This document shows, one piece after another, positions 1 through 7,977 of a DNA stretch of 64,000 nucleotides. Each line of letters starts with the position of its first letter. Position 1 is the stretch's first letter. Both the position numbers and the translations under genes were made by a program. The notes under the pieces are model-generated. The model ran no database searches, had not been told where the DNA came from, and worked only from the letters and a program-made list of their open reading frames with translations. The DNA is from Pseudomonadota bacterium (GTDB lineage Bacteria; Pseudomonadota; Gammaproteobacteria; Burkholderiales; Rhodocyclaceae). The stretch covers positions 92,101-156,100 of the forward strand of contig JAFEDK010000013.1 of the NCBI GenBank assembly GCA_018241665.1, read 5' to 3'.

Positions 1-134
1 GGGACCAGCCCACAGGGACCAGCCTACGGGGGGGCGGCTGCGAAGCGGGCGAACTCCAGCCGGGGGGGACCGGTCCACCGGCAGATGGGTGGGAGCAGGT
101 GGCTTCCGCCATAACCAGTGGAGTGGAGTCCTGA

Positions 135-731
135 ATGAAGAAAGTTGCATCCTGCATCGTGTCGGCGGCCCTGCTGGGCCTGGCCTTGCCCTCTGTGGCC
201 GCGGCACCCACGGCAGCTACCGCTCCGGGGGCCGCGGCGCAGGCCTGCCCGGCGCTGCTCGACCATACCTTCCCGCGCCTGCAGGACGAGTCGCCCCAGT
301 CTCTTTGCCAGTACCGCGGTAAGGTGGTGCTGGTGGTCAACACCGCCAGCTATTGCGGCTTCACCGGCCAGTATGACGGCCTCGAGAAGATGTACGCCAA
401 GTACAGGGAGCAGGGCCTGGTGGTGCTGGGTTTCCCGTCCAACGATTTTGGCGGCCAGGAACCCGGCAGCAACAAGGAGATCGCCGACTTCTGCCGGCTC
501 ACCTATGGCGTCAAGTTCCCGATGCTGGCCAAGACGGACGTGCTGGGCAGCTCGGCCAATCCCCTCTACAAGCAGCTCGGCTCGCTGACTGGCGAACGGC
601 CCAAGTGGAATTTCCACAAGTACCTGATCGACCGCAGCGGCCAGAAGGTCCTCAGTTTTCCGAGCACCACGGCGCCCGACAACAAGACCTTCGTGAGTGC
701 GGTCGAGCGGGCCCTGGCCGAACGCCCCTGA
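135..731 (+). CDS. Glutathione peroxidase-family protein, exported
   Basis: This 198-residue protein belongs to the glutathione/thioredoxin peroxidase family, which reduces hydroperoxides. The N-terminus (MKKVASCIVSAALLGLALP) is a signal peptide, so the mature enzyme should be periplasmic. Family motifs are in order: NTASYCGFTGQY with the peroxidatic Cys in place of selenocysteine, FPSNDFGGQEPG with the conserved Gln, and KWNFHKYLID with the conserved Trp. Cytosolic bacterial relatives are about 160 residues; the excess here is the leader and a short Ala-rich linker. It seems to stand alone: the next gene starts about 125 bp downstream. The family call is firm; the electron donor (thioredoxin or glutathione) cannot be read from the sequence. 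Confidence 0.9.
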   Translation: MKKVASCIVSAALLGLALPSVAAAPTAATAPGAAAQACPALLDHTFPRLQDESPQSLCQYRGKVVLVVNTASYCGFTGQYDGLEKMYAKYREQGLVVLGFPSNDFGGQEPGSNKEIADFCRLTYGVKFPMLAKTDVLGSSANPLYKQLGSLTGERPKWNFHKYLIDRSGQKVLSFPSTTAPDNKTFVSAVERALAERP

Positions 732-856
732 GGGACACGCTTCCCGGCTGCCTCGGCCGGCAAAGGCCGTGGCGATGCGCTACGCTGAAAATGGGCGGCA
801 GCTGAACCGTATTCCGGCCGGTGGCGCGCCGCGGGCTGCGGAAGGCGGGAGGGGCG

Positions 857-1639
857 ATGTTGTGGTTCGGTCCGACGAATACGCCAATTACCGACTGGCA
901 GGGCCGGCGCGTCTGGATCGTCGGTGCCTCCAGCGGCATCGGTGCGGCGCTGGCCGTGGAGCTGGACCGGCGCGGCGCCCGCTTGGCCTTGTCGGCGCGT
1001 AACGCGCCGCGCCTGCGCCAGCTGGCCGCGGAGTTGCACGACGCGCTGGTCCTACCCCTCGACGTGACCGACGCCGGCGCCTTTACGCCGGCAATGCTGG
1101 ACATCCTGGATAGCTGGGGTGGCGTCGACATGGTGATCCTCAGCGCCGGCACCTACGCGCCGCTGCGGGCCTGGGACCTGACCACCGACTCCGCGCGGCA
1201 CACCGTGCATACCAATCTATTGGGGGTGATGGACGGCGTCGCCGCGGTGGTGCCGCAGCTGATCCGCCAGCGGGCGGGCGCCATTGCCATCATCGGCGGG
1301 GTGGCCGGCTACCGGGGCCTGCCCAGGGCCTTGGCCTACGGGCCCAGCAAGGCGGCCCTGATCAATTTCGCCGAGATCCTCTACCTCGATCTGGCACCCC
1401 GGGGCGTGTCGGTCTTCCTGATCAACCCGGGCTTCGTGGATACGCCGCTGACGGCCAGGAACGACTTCGAGATGCCGGCCCTGATCTCGGCCGACGACGC
1501 GGCGCGGCGGATCATCCGCGGCTTTGCCGGCGGCGCCTTCGAGATCCATTTTCCGCGCCGTTTCACGCGCATCATGAAGGTCCTGCGCTGGCTGCCGGAC
1601 CGGGTGTATTTCCAGCTGATCTCCCGGCGCGACCGCTAG
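857..1639 (+). CDS. SDR-family NAD(P)-dependent oxidoreductase
   Basis: A 260-residue classical short-chain dehydrogenase/reductase. The Rossmann cofactor motif VGASSGIGAA lies near the N-terminus, the NAG-type motif reads LSAGTY, and the catalytic Tyr/Lys pair is in YGPSKAAL, with a PGFVDTPLT motif following. I place the start at the ATG at 857 because GGGAGGGG sits just upstream; a GTG at 821 in frame would add 12 residues of low plausibility. The C-terminal end (IMKVLRWLPDRVYFQL) resembles SDRs that touch membranes or act on lipid substrates. It converges on kup with a 12-bp gap. The substrate is unknown. Confidence 0.85.
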   Translation: MLWFGPTNTPITDWQGRRVWIVGASSGIGAALAVELDRRGARLALSARNAPRLRQLAAELHDALVLPLDVTDAGAFTPAMLDILDSWGGVDMVILSAGTYAPLRAWDLTTDSARHTVHTNLLGVMDGVAAVVPQLIRQRAGAIAIIGGVAGYRGLPRALAYGPSKAALINFAEILYLDLAPRGVSVFLINPGFVDTPLTARNDFEMPALISADDAARRIIRGFAGGAFEIHFPRRFTRIMKVLRWLPDRVYFQLISRRDR

Positions 1640-1651
1640 TGAGCGGGCGCC

Positions 1652-3523
1652 TCAGATCACCAGCTGGGTGCCCAGTTCGACGACCCGGTTGTTGGGAATC
1701 CTGAAGAAGTCGGTGGCGCTGGTGGCGTTCTTCGACATGAAGGCGAACAGGCGCGCCCGCCACGGGTTGATGCGGCGGCCGAGCATGCTCGGGATGACGG
1801 TCTCGCGGGACACGTAGAAGGTCGTCTCCATCATGTCGAAGGATTCGCCATAGCGCTTGCAGCATTGCAGTGCCTGCGGGACGTCCGGGTCCTCCATGAA
1901 GCCGTAGCGGATCACGATGCGCAGGAAGCCCTGGCTCATGCGGTGCAGGTAGATGCGCTCCATCTCGTTCACGTGGGGCGTGTCGGCGGTCTCGACGGTG
2001 ACCAGGGCGACCCGCTCGTGGAGGATCTGGTTGTGCTTGAGGTTGTGCAGCAGCGCAGCCGGCACGCCTTCCTTGGAGCTGGTCATGAAGACCGCGGTGC
2101 CATTCACCCGGTGCACGTCGCACAGGGCGTTGAGGAAGGTCGCCATCGGGATCCCCTGCTTGGCAAGCTCCCGCCGCACCAGCCGGCGGCCGCGCCGCCA
2201 GGTGGTCAGCACGGTGAAGGAGACCAGCCCGGCGGCGATCGGGAACCAGCCGCCCTCGGGGATCTTGAGGGCGTTGGCGGCGAAGAAGGCGATGTCCACC
2301 GCCAGGAAGGCGCCGGCTACCAGCGCCACCACCAGCGGGTGCCAGCGCCACAGCAGGACCATCACGAAGGCCACCAGCACGGTGTCGATGAGCATCGTCC
2401 CGGTGACCGCGATGCCGTAGGCGGCGGCCAGGTTGGAGGAACTCTTGAAGCCCAGCACCAGCGCCACCACCGCCAGATACAGCGTCCAGTTGGTGAAGGG
2501 CACGTAGATCTGGCCGGCCTCGGCACCCGAAGTGTGGACGATCAGCATGCGCGGCAGGAAGCCCATCTGAACCGCCTGGCGGGCCACCGAGAAGGCGCCG
2601 GAGATCACCGCCTGAGAGGCGATCACCGTCGCCAGCGTGGCCAGGATGACCAGCGGAATCGTCGCCCAGCTGGGGCCGAGGTGGAAGAAGGGGCTCTCGA
2701 TGGCGGCCGGTTCGTTGAGCAGCAGGGCGCCCTGGCCGAAGTAGTTGAGCACCAGCGCCGGCAGCACGAAGCCGAACCAGGCCAGGCGGATCGGGAAGCG
2801 GCCGAAGTGGCCCATGTCGGTGTACAAGGCCTCGCCGCCGGTCACCGACAGCACCACCGAGCCGAGGGCCAGGAAGGCCAGCGACGGGTGGTGGGTGATG
2901 AAGCCGACCGCGTAGGCCGGGTTGAGGGCGGTCAGCACGGCCGGGTGGCGGGTGATCTCGAGGATGCCGAGCAGGCCGAGGACCGCGAACCAGCCGATCA
3001 TCACCGGCCCGAAGAACATGCCGACGGTGCCGGTGCCGCGTTTCTGGATGAAGAACAGCACGGTCAGGATCACCAGGGTCAGTGGCAGAACAAAGCGGGT
3101 GAAGTCCGGCGAGACGATCTCCAGCCCCTCCACCGCCGACAGCACCGAGATGGCCGGGGTGATCATGCTGTCGCCGTAGAACAGCGCCGCCGCGAAGATG
3201 CCGAGCAGCGACACGGCCCAGGTCACCACCCGGTTGCGAGAGTTTTCGGTGATCAGCGACAGCAGGGCCAGGGAGCCGCCTTCGCCGCGGTTGTCGGCAC
3301 GCATGATCACACTGACGTACTTGACGGTGACCAGCGCCATGATCGACCAGAACACCAGGGACAGCACGCCGAGGATATTGTCCGGGGTGACCGGGATGGG
3401 GTGATGGCCGTTGAAGATTTCCTTCAGCGCATATAGCGGGCTGGTGCCGATGTCGCCGAAGACGACGCCAATGGCGCTGACGACGATGGGGGCGAGGGGC
3501 TTGCGGGAGTGTTCGGAGGACAC
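1652..3523 (-). CDS. kup: Low-affinity potassium uptake transporter Kup
   Basis: A 623-residue KUP/HAK/KT-family potassium:proton symporter of the inner membrane. The diagnostic N-terminal motif [15 protein letters not shown] is present, followed by roughly twelve hydrophobic segments (for example [20 protein letters not shown]) and a C-terminal cytoplasmic domain of about 170 residues. Length matches E. coli Kup. The start is a GTG preceded by GAAAGAG. Transcribed leftwards and convergent with the SDR gene; the approximately 480-bp region upstream holds no gene. I see no recognisable potassium-responsive or c-di-AMP riboswitch there. Confidence 0.95.
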   Translation of the reverse strand: MSSEHSRKPLAPIVVSAIGVVFGDIGTSPLYALKEIFNGHHPIPVTPDNILGVLSLVFWSIMALVTVKYVSVIMRADNRGEGGSLALLSLITENSRNRVVTWAVSLLGIFAAALFYGDSMITPAISVLSAVEGLEIVSPDFTRFVLPLTLVILTVLFFIQKRGTGTVGMFFGPVMIGWFAVLGLLGILEITRHPAVLTALNPAYAVGFITHHPSLAFLALGSVVLSVTGGEALYTDMGHFGRFPIRLAWFGFVLPALVLNYFGQGALLLNEPAAIESPFFHLGPSWATIPLVILATLATVIASQAVISGAFSVARQAVQMGFLPRMLIVHTSGAEAGQIYVPFTNWTLYLAVVALVLGFKSSSNLAAAYGIAVTGTMLIDTVLVAFVMVLLWRWHPLVVALVAGAFLAVDIAFFAANALKIPEGGWFPIAAGLVSFTVLTTWRRGRRLVRRELAKQGIPMATFLNALCDVHRVNGTAVFMTSSKEGVPAALLHNLKHNQILHERVALVTVETADTPHVNEMERIYLHRMSQGFLRIVIRYGFMEDPDVPQALQCCKRYGESFDMMETTFYVSRETVIPSMLGRRINPWRARLFAFMSKNATSATDFFRIPNNRVVELGTQLVI

Positions 3524-4003
3524 GGCCGTGCTCTTTCTTTGTTGTTGGTCGGCGACCGCCGGGGGCGATCAGAGGCCTATTTTCCGGGTCCGGCGCGCCA
3601 TTTTATTGACCTGCGGCAAGCTTGCTGCGCTGCTCCGGAGCCGTCCGCCTGGCGAAGCCGGGCGAGAGGCAGGCTGAACTGTGCGCCGTTCACGGGCGAT
3701 TCGATGGTGTTTGCGTCGAGCTGGCGGCGGAAACACGAAATTTTACGAGTCTGGTGCGGCCTTGGGCGAATCCTGCCTGCGCTGGCCCGTTATTGCAGCT
3801 CAAGCTCCGTGGGCGAATGAATTCGCCCCCACGGGACGTGTCGCCCCCACGGGGGGCGCTTTTTGAGCTGGGCGACGGTGACTTCCCGTCTTGCTTCGAC
3901 CACCAGGACGGGGCCCGGCGCAGTGGGCGATGCTCTTCGAAAACGGCGCTGGCGATTTCACCGTAGGGGCGAATTCATTCGCCCACCGCGGCCAGCAAGG
4001 CCC
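3524..4003. other. Gene-free interval between kup and the Sel1 gene
   Basis: About 480 bp without a credible gene. It contains two copies of the REP-like palindrome at 3811-3832 and 3965-3984, in the opposite mutual arrangement from the other loci, and a CCCCCACGGGGGG stretch between them. The kup promoter must lie in the first ~200 bp, but I could not define a convincing -35/-10 pair. Confidence 0.5.
3811..3984. repeat. REP-like palindrome pair, locus 1 (arms facing in)
   Basis: The right-type unit GGGCGAATGAATTCGCCC followed by CCAC lies at 3811-3832 and the left-type unit GGGGCGAATTCATTCGCCC at 3965-3984. Each unit can fold as GGGCGAA/TTCGCCC with a TGAA (or TTCA) loop. Elsewhere in the window the left-type unit comes first; here the order is swapped and the spacer is about 130 bp rather than 20-60 bp. 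Confidence 0.85.
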
Positions 4004-4768
4004 TCAAGGCTTGAGTGCCGGATGCTTGAGGGCGTGGGCGGCCTCCATCAGGTAGTGGCGGCCCTCTTCCTCGTCCCGCTGCAGGCCCAGTTCGCCGTTC
4101 AGGTAAGCCATCGCCAGCGTCTGGCAGGCTTCCGGGTGGTCCTGCTCGGCGGCGGCGGCGTACAGGCGCAGCGCTGCGGCATTGTCGCGGGGCACGCCAT
4201 CGCCTTCCCGGTAGGCGTTGGCGAGCAGGAACTGCGCGGCGGCGATGCCTGAATCGGCGGCCCGGCGCAGCCAGCGGGCCGCTTCGGCGTGATCCGTCTT
4301 CACCCCGTAGCCGTCGCGCCAGGCGATGCCCAGGTAGTAGGCGGCGCCAGCGTGGCCAGACTTGCCGGCCGCCGAAAACCACGCGAAGGCACGGGCTGGG
4401 TCGGCGGGAATGCCGGTGGCTCCGGCCGAGTACAGCTTGCCGAGCTGAAAACGGGCCTCCACGTCACCGTCCTCGGCGGCGCGGCGCAGCCACTGCAGTC
4501 CTTTCCCGTCCTGGTCGCCGCGACTCAGCAGGGCCAGGCCCAGCGTGCGGCGGGCGTCGGCTGCGCCGCCTTCGGCCAGGCTCGTCAGGCGGGTCAGCGC
4601 TGTGTCCTGCCGGCCGGGGCCGGCGAGGATCTGCAACTGGGCCAGCTCCGCCGCCGTCGGGGCCGGCGCACGGCTGGCCCACGCGATGCCGCCCAGGGCC
4701 GCCGCCCCGGCCAGCAGGGCGGCGGCGAGGCGTGGGTGGCGGGATTTACTTCGAAAGGTCAATCGCAT
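4004..4768 (-). CDS. Sel1-like repeat protein with N-terminal membrane segment
   Basis: A 254-residue protein made largely of Sel1/TPR-like repeats: recurrent A-x2-G-x4-L-G-x2-Y-x2-G units such as ARFQLGKLYSAG, AAYYLGIAWRDGYG and AQFLLANAYREGDG. The N-terminus (LAAALLAGAAALGGIAW) is a signal peptide or signal anchor, so the repeats probably face the periplasm. I choose the ATG at 4768, which overlaps the last 23 bp of the upstream 5'-nucleotidase gene and suggests translational coupling; an upstream in-frame start would lie deep inside that gene. Sel1 repeats are protein-interaction scaffolds; no partner is evident. Confidence 0.8.
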   Translation of the reverse strand: MRLTFRSKSRHPRLAAALLAGAAALGGIAWASRAPAPTAAELAQLQILAGPGRQDTALTRLTSLAEGGAADARRTLGLALLSRGDQDGKGLQWLRRAAEDGDVEARFQLGKLYSAGATGIPADPARAFAWFSAAGKSGHAGAAYYLGIAWRDGYGVKTDHAEAARWLRRAADSGIAAAQFLLANAYREGDGVPRDNAAALRLYAAAAEQDHPEACQTLAMAYLNGELGLQRDEEEGRHYLMEAAHALKHPALKP

Positions 4769-6785
4769 ACAGGGCGAGGCTCTTGCCGCTGCCGTCGTCG
4801 GCTTGCAGTTGGGTGATGCCGGCCAGGCCGGCGGCCTGGGCAAGGGCCAGCTTGCCGGGCGCCGAGTGGAAGACCACCGCTCCGGCAGTGGTCACCGGCG
4901 TGAAGCGCCAGCTGCGGTCCGATCCGTTGGCGGCGCGGGTGATCGTCTTTGCCGTCTTGATGTACTGGATCAGCACGTCGCGGTTGGCGTCCGGCGAGGC
5001 GTAGAGGGTCTTGCTGCCGTCGAGGCCGGGGAAGCTGCCACCGCCGCTGGCCCGGTAGTTGTTGGTGGCGACGATGAATTCCTTGGCCGGGTCGATGGCC
5101 GCGCCCTTGTACTTGAGGTTGACGATGCGGCTGCCGATCGGCTTGGTCACGTCGATCTCGTAGCGGATGTCGGCGCTGGTGAACATGTCGAAGTTGTAGC
5201 CCGGGAAGCTGCTGACGAGTTCCTGCTGGGTGGTCTTGGCGGGGTCGATCTGGTTGAAGCGCTTGGCCGCGGTCTCCAGCCAGTTCCTGATGTCGGCACC
5301 GGTGACTTTCACCGCGTAGATGGTGTTGGGGTACAGGTAGAGGTCGGCGGCGTTGTTGATGGCCAGGTTGCCTTGCTGCACGTCGGTGTAGTCGGTGCCG
5401 CCGGCGAAGCCGCTCTTGAACGGGGCGCTGACCGACAGCACCGGCAGCGCGGCGTACTGGGGCAGGTTGGCGGCCACGTACCTGGTCACGTAGTCGGCCT
5501 GGGCCTGGTTCACCAGCTCGATGGCGCCCGGATCGCCGACGTCGGCGAAGTAGCTGGACATCTCGAAGTCGGTGCTGCCGATCGGCGTCTTCACGTAGTC
5601 GATGGTAGCCTGGTGCTCGGTCGCGATGGCCGCGGCGATAGTCGGATCGACGGCTACGTAGCTCTTGTCGGCGTTCTGCGTGGAGCGGGCCTGCACGACG
5701 GTCTTGCTCTTGTCGATGGCCCAGGTCTTGCCGTCGTAGGTGAGGTCGAACTTGATGACGCCGAGGTGCTTGCCCCAGTAGTTGGCCATCACGGTCGGCA
5801 CGCCGTTCACGGTGCCGGCCACCTTGTCCACGCCGGGCAGGTTGAACTGGGAGACGGTGCTGGTGGCGTTGGGGAAGATCTGGTGGGAGTGGCCGATCAG
5901 CATGGCGTCCACGCCGGCCACCTTGGACAGGTGGTAGCTGCCGTTCTCCATCGTCGGCGAGTAGGTGCTGTCGTCGAGGCCGCCGTGGGAGATCACTACC
6001 ACCAGGTCGGCGCCCTTCGCGCGCATTTCCGGAATGTACTTCTCGGCGGCTTCCTTGACGCCGACGGTGTAGACCTTGCCGTCCAGCCAGCGCTTGTCCC
6101 AGCTCATGATAGTGGGCGGCGTGAAGCCGATGATGCCGACCTTGACGGTACCGCTGACCGGCTTGCCGTCCGGGCCGGTGGCGGTGACGGTCTTGTTGAT
6201 GATGGCGTAGGGCTGGAACAGCGGGGCGTTGGATTTGACGCTGTTCACGTTGGCCAGTACCTGCGGGAAGTTCGGGCCCTTGCAGGTCGGCTGGGCGGCC
6301 GGATCGGCCATGCCATCCACGTTGAAGCGGTTGCCGGTGACTTGGCTCAGGAAGGGCAGGCCGTAGTTGAACTCATGGTTGCCGATGCCGCCGCCTTCGA
6401 AGCCGGCGGCGTTCATCACCTTGTACATGGCCAGCGGCTGGCTACAGGACACCGGATTGACGATGGCCTGGTAGTCCGACAGCGCGGTGCCCTGGATGGT
6501 GTCGCCGTTGTCGAGCAGCAGGGTGTTGGGGAATTCCTGGCGGGCCTGGTTGATCAGCGTGGCGGTGCGCTCGAAGCCGAGGGACTTGTCTTCGGCGAGC
6601 TTGAAGTAGTCATAGCTGACCACATTGGTGTGCAGGTCGGTGGTTTCCAGCAGGGCCAGCGTGGCCTTGGTGCCGGTGGGCACGTTCTGGCTGCCGTTGT
6701 TGCTGCTGCCGCAGCCGTGCAGGACGAGGCTGGCCAGCAGGCAGCCGGCGGCCACTTCGAGGCGGGAGTAGGTCGTGGAAGACAT
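4746..6785 (-). CDS. Lipoprotein 5'-nucleotidase / 2',3'-cyclic phosphodiesterase family
   Basis: A 679-residue UshA/CpdB-type enzyme. The metallophosphatase signature is complete: ETTDLHTNV (DxH), LDNGDTIQG (GD), GNHEFNYG (GNHE), VISHGGLDD and GHSHQIF (GHxH). A 5'-nucleotidase C-terminal domain follows, ending in IDLSK. The start at 6785 gives a lipoprotein signal with lipobox LVLHGC; the longer open frame adds 34 residues that do not look like coding sequence. It probably hydrolyses nucleotides or cyclic nucleotides in the periplasm to salvage nucleosides and phosphate. Which substrate dominates cannot be told; the domain composition fits 2',3'-cyclic-nucleotide 2'-phosphodiesterase relatives. 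Confidence 0.88.
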   Translation of the reverse strand: MSSTTYSRLEVAAGCLLASLVLHGCGSSNNGSQNVPTGTKATLALLETTDLHTNVVSYDYFKLAEDKSLGFERTATLINQARQEFPNTLLLDNGDTIQGTALSDYQAIVNPVSCSQPLAMYKVMNAAGFEGGGIGNHEFNYGLPFLSQVTGNRFNVDGMADPAAQPTCKGPNFPQVLANVNSVKSNAPLFQPYAIINKTVTATGPDGKPVSGTVKVGIIGFTPPTIMSWDKRWLDGKVYTVGVKEAAEKYIPEMRAKGADLVVVISHGGLDDSTYSPTMENGSYHLSKVAGVDAMLIGHSHQIFPNATSTVSQFNLPGVDKVAGTVNGVPTVMANYWGKHLGVIKFDLTYDGKTWAIDKSKTVVQARSTQNADKSYVAVDPTIAAAIATEHQATIDYVKTPIGSTDFEMSSYFADVGDPGAIELVNQAQADYVTRYVAANLPQYAALPVLSVSAPFKSGFAGGTDYTDVQQGNLAINNAADLYLYPNTIYAVKVTGADIRNWLETAAKRFNQIDPAKTTQQELVSSFPGYNFDMFTSADIRYEIDVTKPIGSRIVNLKYKGAAIDPAKEFIVATNNYRASGGGSFPGLDGSKTLYASPDANRDVLIQYIKTAKTITRAANGSDRSWRFTPVTTAGAVVFHSAPGKLALAQAAGLAGITQLQADDGSGKSLALYAIDLSK

Positions 6786-6905
6786 GGAGCACCAGGCGGG
6801 CGAAGGAAAGCCAGGGAGGATCGCCGGTGCGGGTTGCGGAGGTATGACGATATTCTTGCGCCTGTGTGCTGGTGGGCCTCGAATCAACGTGACGCCCCAT
6901 CCCCC

Positions 6906-6972
6906 GTGGGGGCGAATTCATTCGCCCGCGGAGCTTGCACAGCCCACGACGGGCGAATGAATTCGCCCCCAC
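6906..6972. repeat. REP-like palindrome pair, locus 2
   Basis: The left unit GTGGGGGCGAATTCATTCGC plus CC is at 6906-6927 and the right unit at 6951-6972, as an inverted pair with a 23-bp spacer. It lies in the divergent gap between the nucleotidase and the Tll0287/HAMP gene. Confidence 0.9.
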
Positions 6973-7091
6973 GGATGGCCGGATACGTTTCGTGACGGCC
7001 GGGCTGTCATGCTGTTGGCCTGCAATATGACTTCGCAATGTGCAAAAATGATGGCCATTACGGCCCATGGGCCATTTTCCGGAGGATTCCC

Positions 7092-7964
7092 ATGGGACTG
7101 CGACTGAAGTTCAACCTGGTGCTGCTGGCGGTGTTTCTGGCCGGCTTCGGCGTTGCCGGCTACATTTCCCACGACCTGCTGTACCGCCATGCCCGCGAGC
7201 AGGTGCTCGGTGAGGCGCGGCTGGTCATGGAGGCGGCGCTGGCGATCCGCGGCTACACCGTCGGCCAGGTGAAGCCGCACCTCAATCCGCTGATGGACAA
7301 GCAGTTCCTGCCGCAGACGGTGCCGGCCTACGCGGCCACCGAAACCCTCAACGAGCTGCACAAGAAGTACCCCAACTACGCCTACAAGGAAGCCACCCTC
7401 AACCCGACCAACCCGCGCGACCGGGCGTCGGACTGGGAGGCCGATCTGGTGAACACCTTCCGCAACACGCCGGACAGCAAGGAGATCACCGGTCAGCGCG
7501 ACACGCCCACTGGCCCGGCCTTGTACGTGGCGCACCCGATCCGCATCGAGACGGCGGCCTGTCTGCCCTGTCACAGCTCGCCGGAGGCGGCGCCGCCGAG
7601 CATGATCAAGGTATATGGCAGCGCCAACGGCTTCGGCTGGAAACTCAACGAGGTGGTCGGTGCCCAGGTGGTGTCGGTGCCGATGTCGGTGCCGCTGGAC
7701 AACGCCGCGCAGGCCTTCCGCACCTTCATGATGTCGCTGGCGGCGGTCTTTGTCGCGGTCTTCGCGGTGCTCAACCTGATGCTGTCGTGGCTGATCATCC
7801 GCCCGGTGTCGCGCATGTCCGAGGCCGCTGACAAGATCAGCACCGGTGACTTCAACCAGCCGGAGTTTCCGGAAGGCGGTAATGATGAAGTGTCGGTGCT
7901 GGCCAGCTCCTTCAACCGCATGCGTCGCAGCCTCGAGAAGGCGATGCAGATGATCGACGCCTGA
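7092..7964 (+). CDS. Tll0287/DUF3365-type haem sensor with HAMP domain
   Basis: A 290-residue membrane protein. A first transmembrane segment (LVLLAVFLAGFGVAGYI) is followed by a periplasmic Tll0287-like (DUF3365) domain carrying one c-type haem motif, CLPCH. A second transmembrane segment (FVAVFAVLNLMLSWLII) leads into a HAMP domain (RPVSRMSEAADKISTGDF), where the protein ends. There is no kinase, cyclase or methyl-accepting output domain. The start at 7092 has GGAGG 6 bp upstream; the longer frame is disfavoured. The kinase gene begins 13 bp after the stop, so a redox or gas signal sensed by the haem may be passed to that kinase. The domains are visible; the coupling is inference. Confidence 0.82.
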   Translation: MGLRLKFNLVLLAVFLAGFGVAGYISHDLLYRHAREQVLGEARLVMEAALAIRGYTVGQVKPHLNPLMDKQFLPQTVPAYAATETLNELHKKYPNYAYKEATLNPTNPRDRASDWEADLVNTFRNTPDSKEITGQRDTPTGPALYVAHPIRIETAACLPCHSSPEAAPPSMIKVYGSANGFGWKLNEVVGAQVVSVPMSVPLDNAAQAFRTFMMSLAAVFVAVFAVLNLMLSWLIIRPVSRMSEAADKISTGDFNQPEFPEGGNDEVSVLASSFNRMRRSLEKAMQMIDA

Positions 7965-7977
7965 TCCGTCCGCCCCC

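Noticed and set aside
3811-3984. REP units as intrinsic terminators
   Set aside because: The stems lack T-tracts and occur also in divergent gaps and between cistrons, so a general terminator role does not fit.
4545-6995. An 816-codon open frame on the plus strand
   Set aside because: Antisense to the 5'-nucleotidase with complete metallophosphatase motifs; Val/Gly/Ala/Asp-rich shadow sequence running through a REP element.
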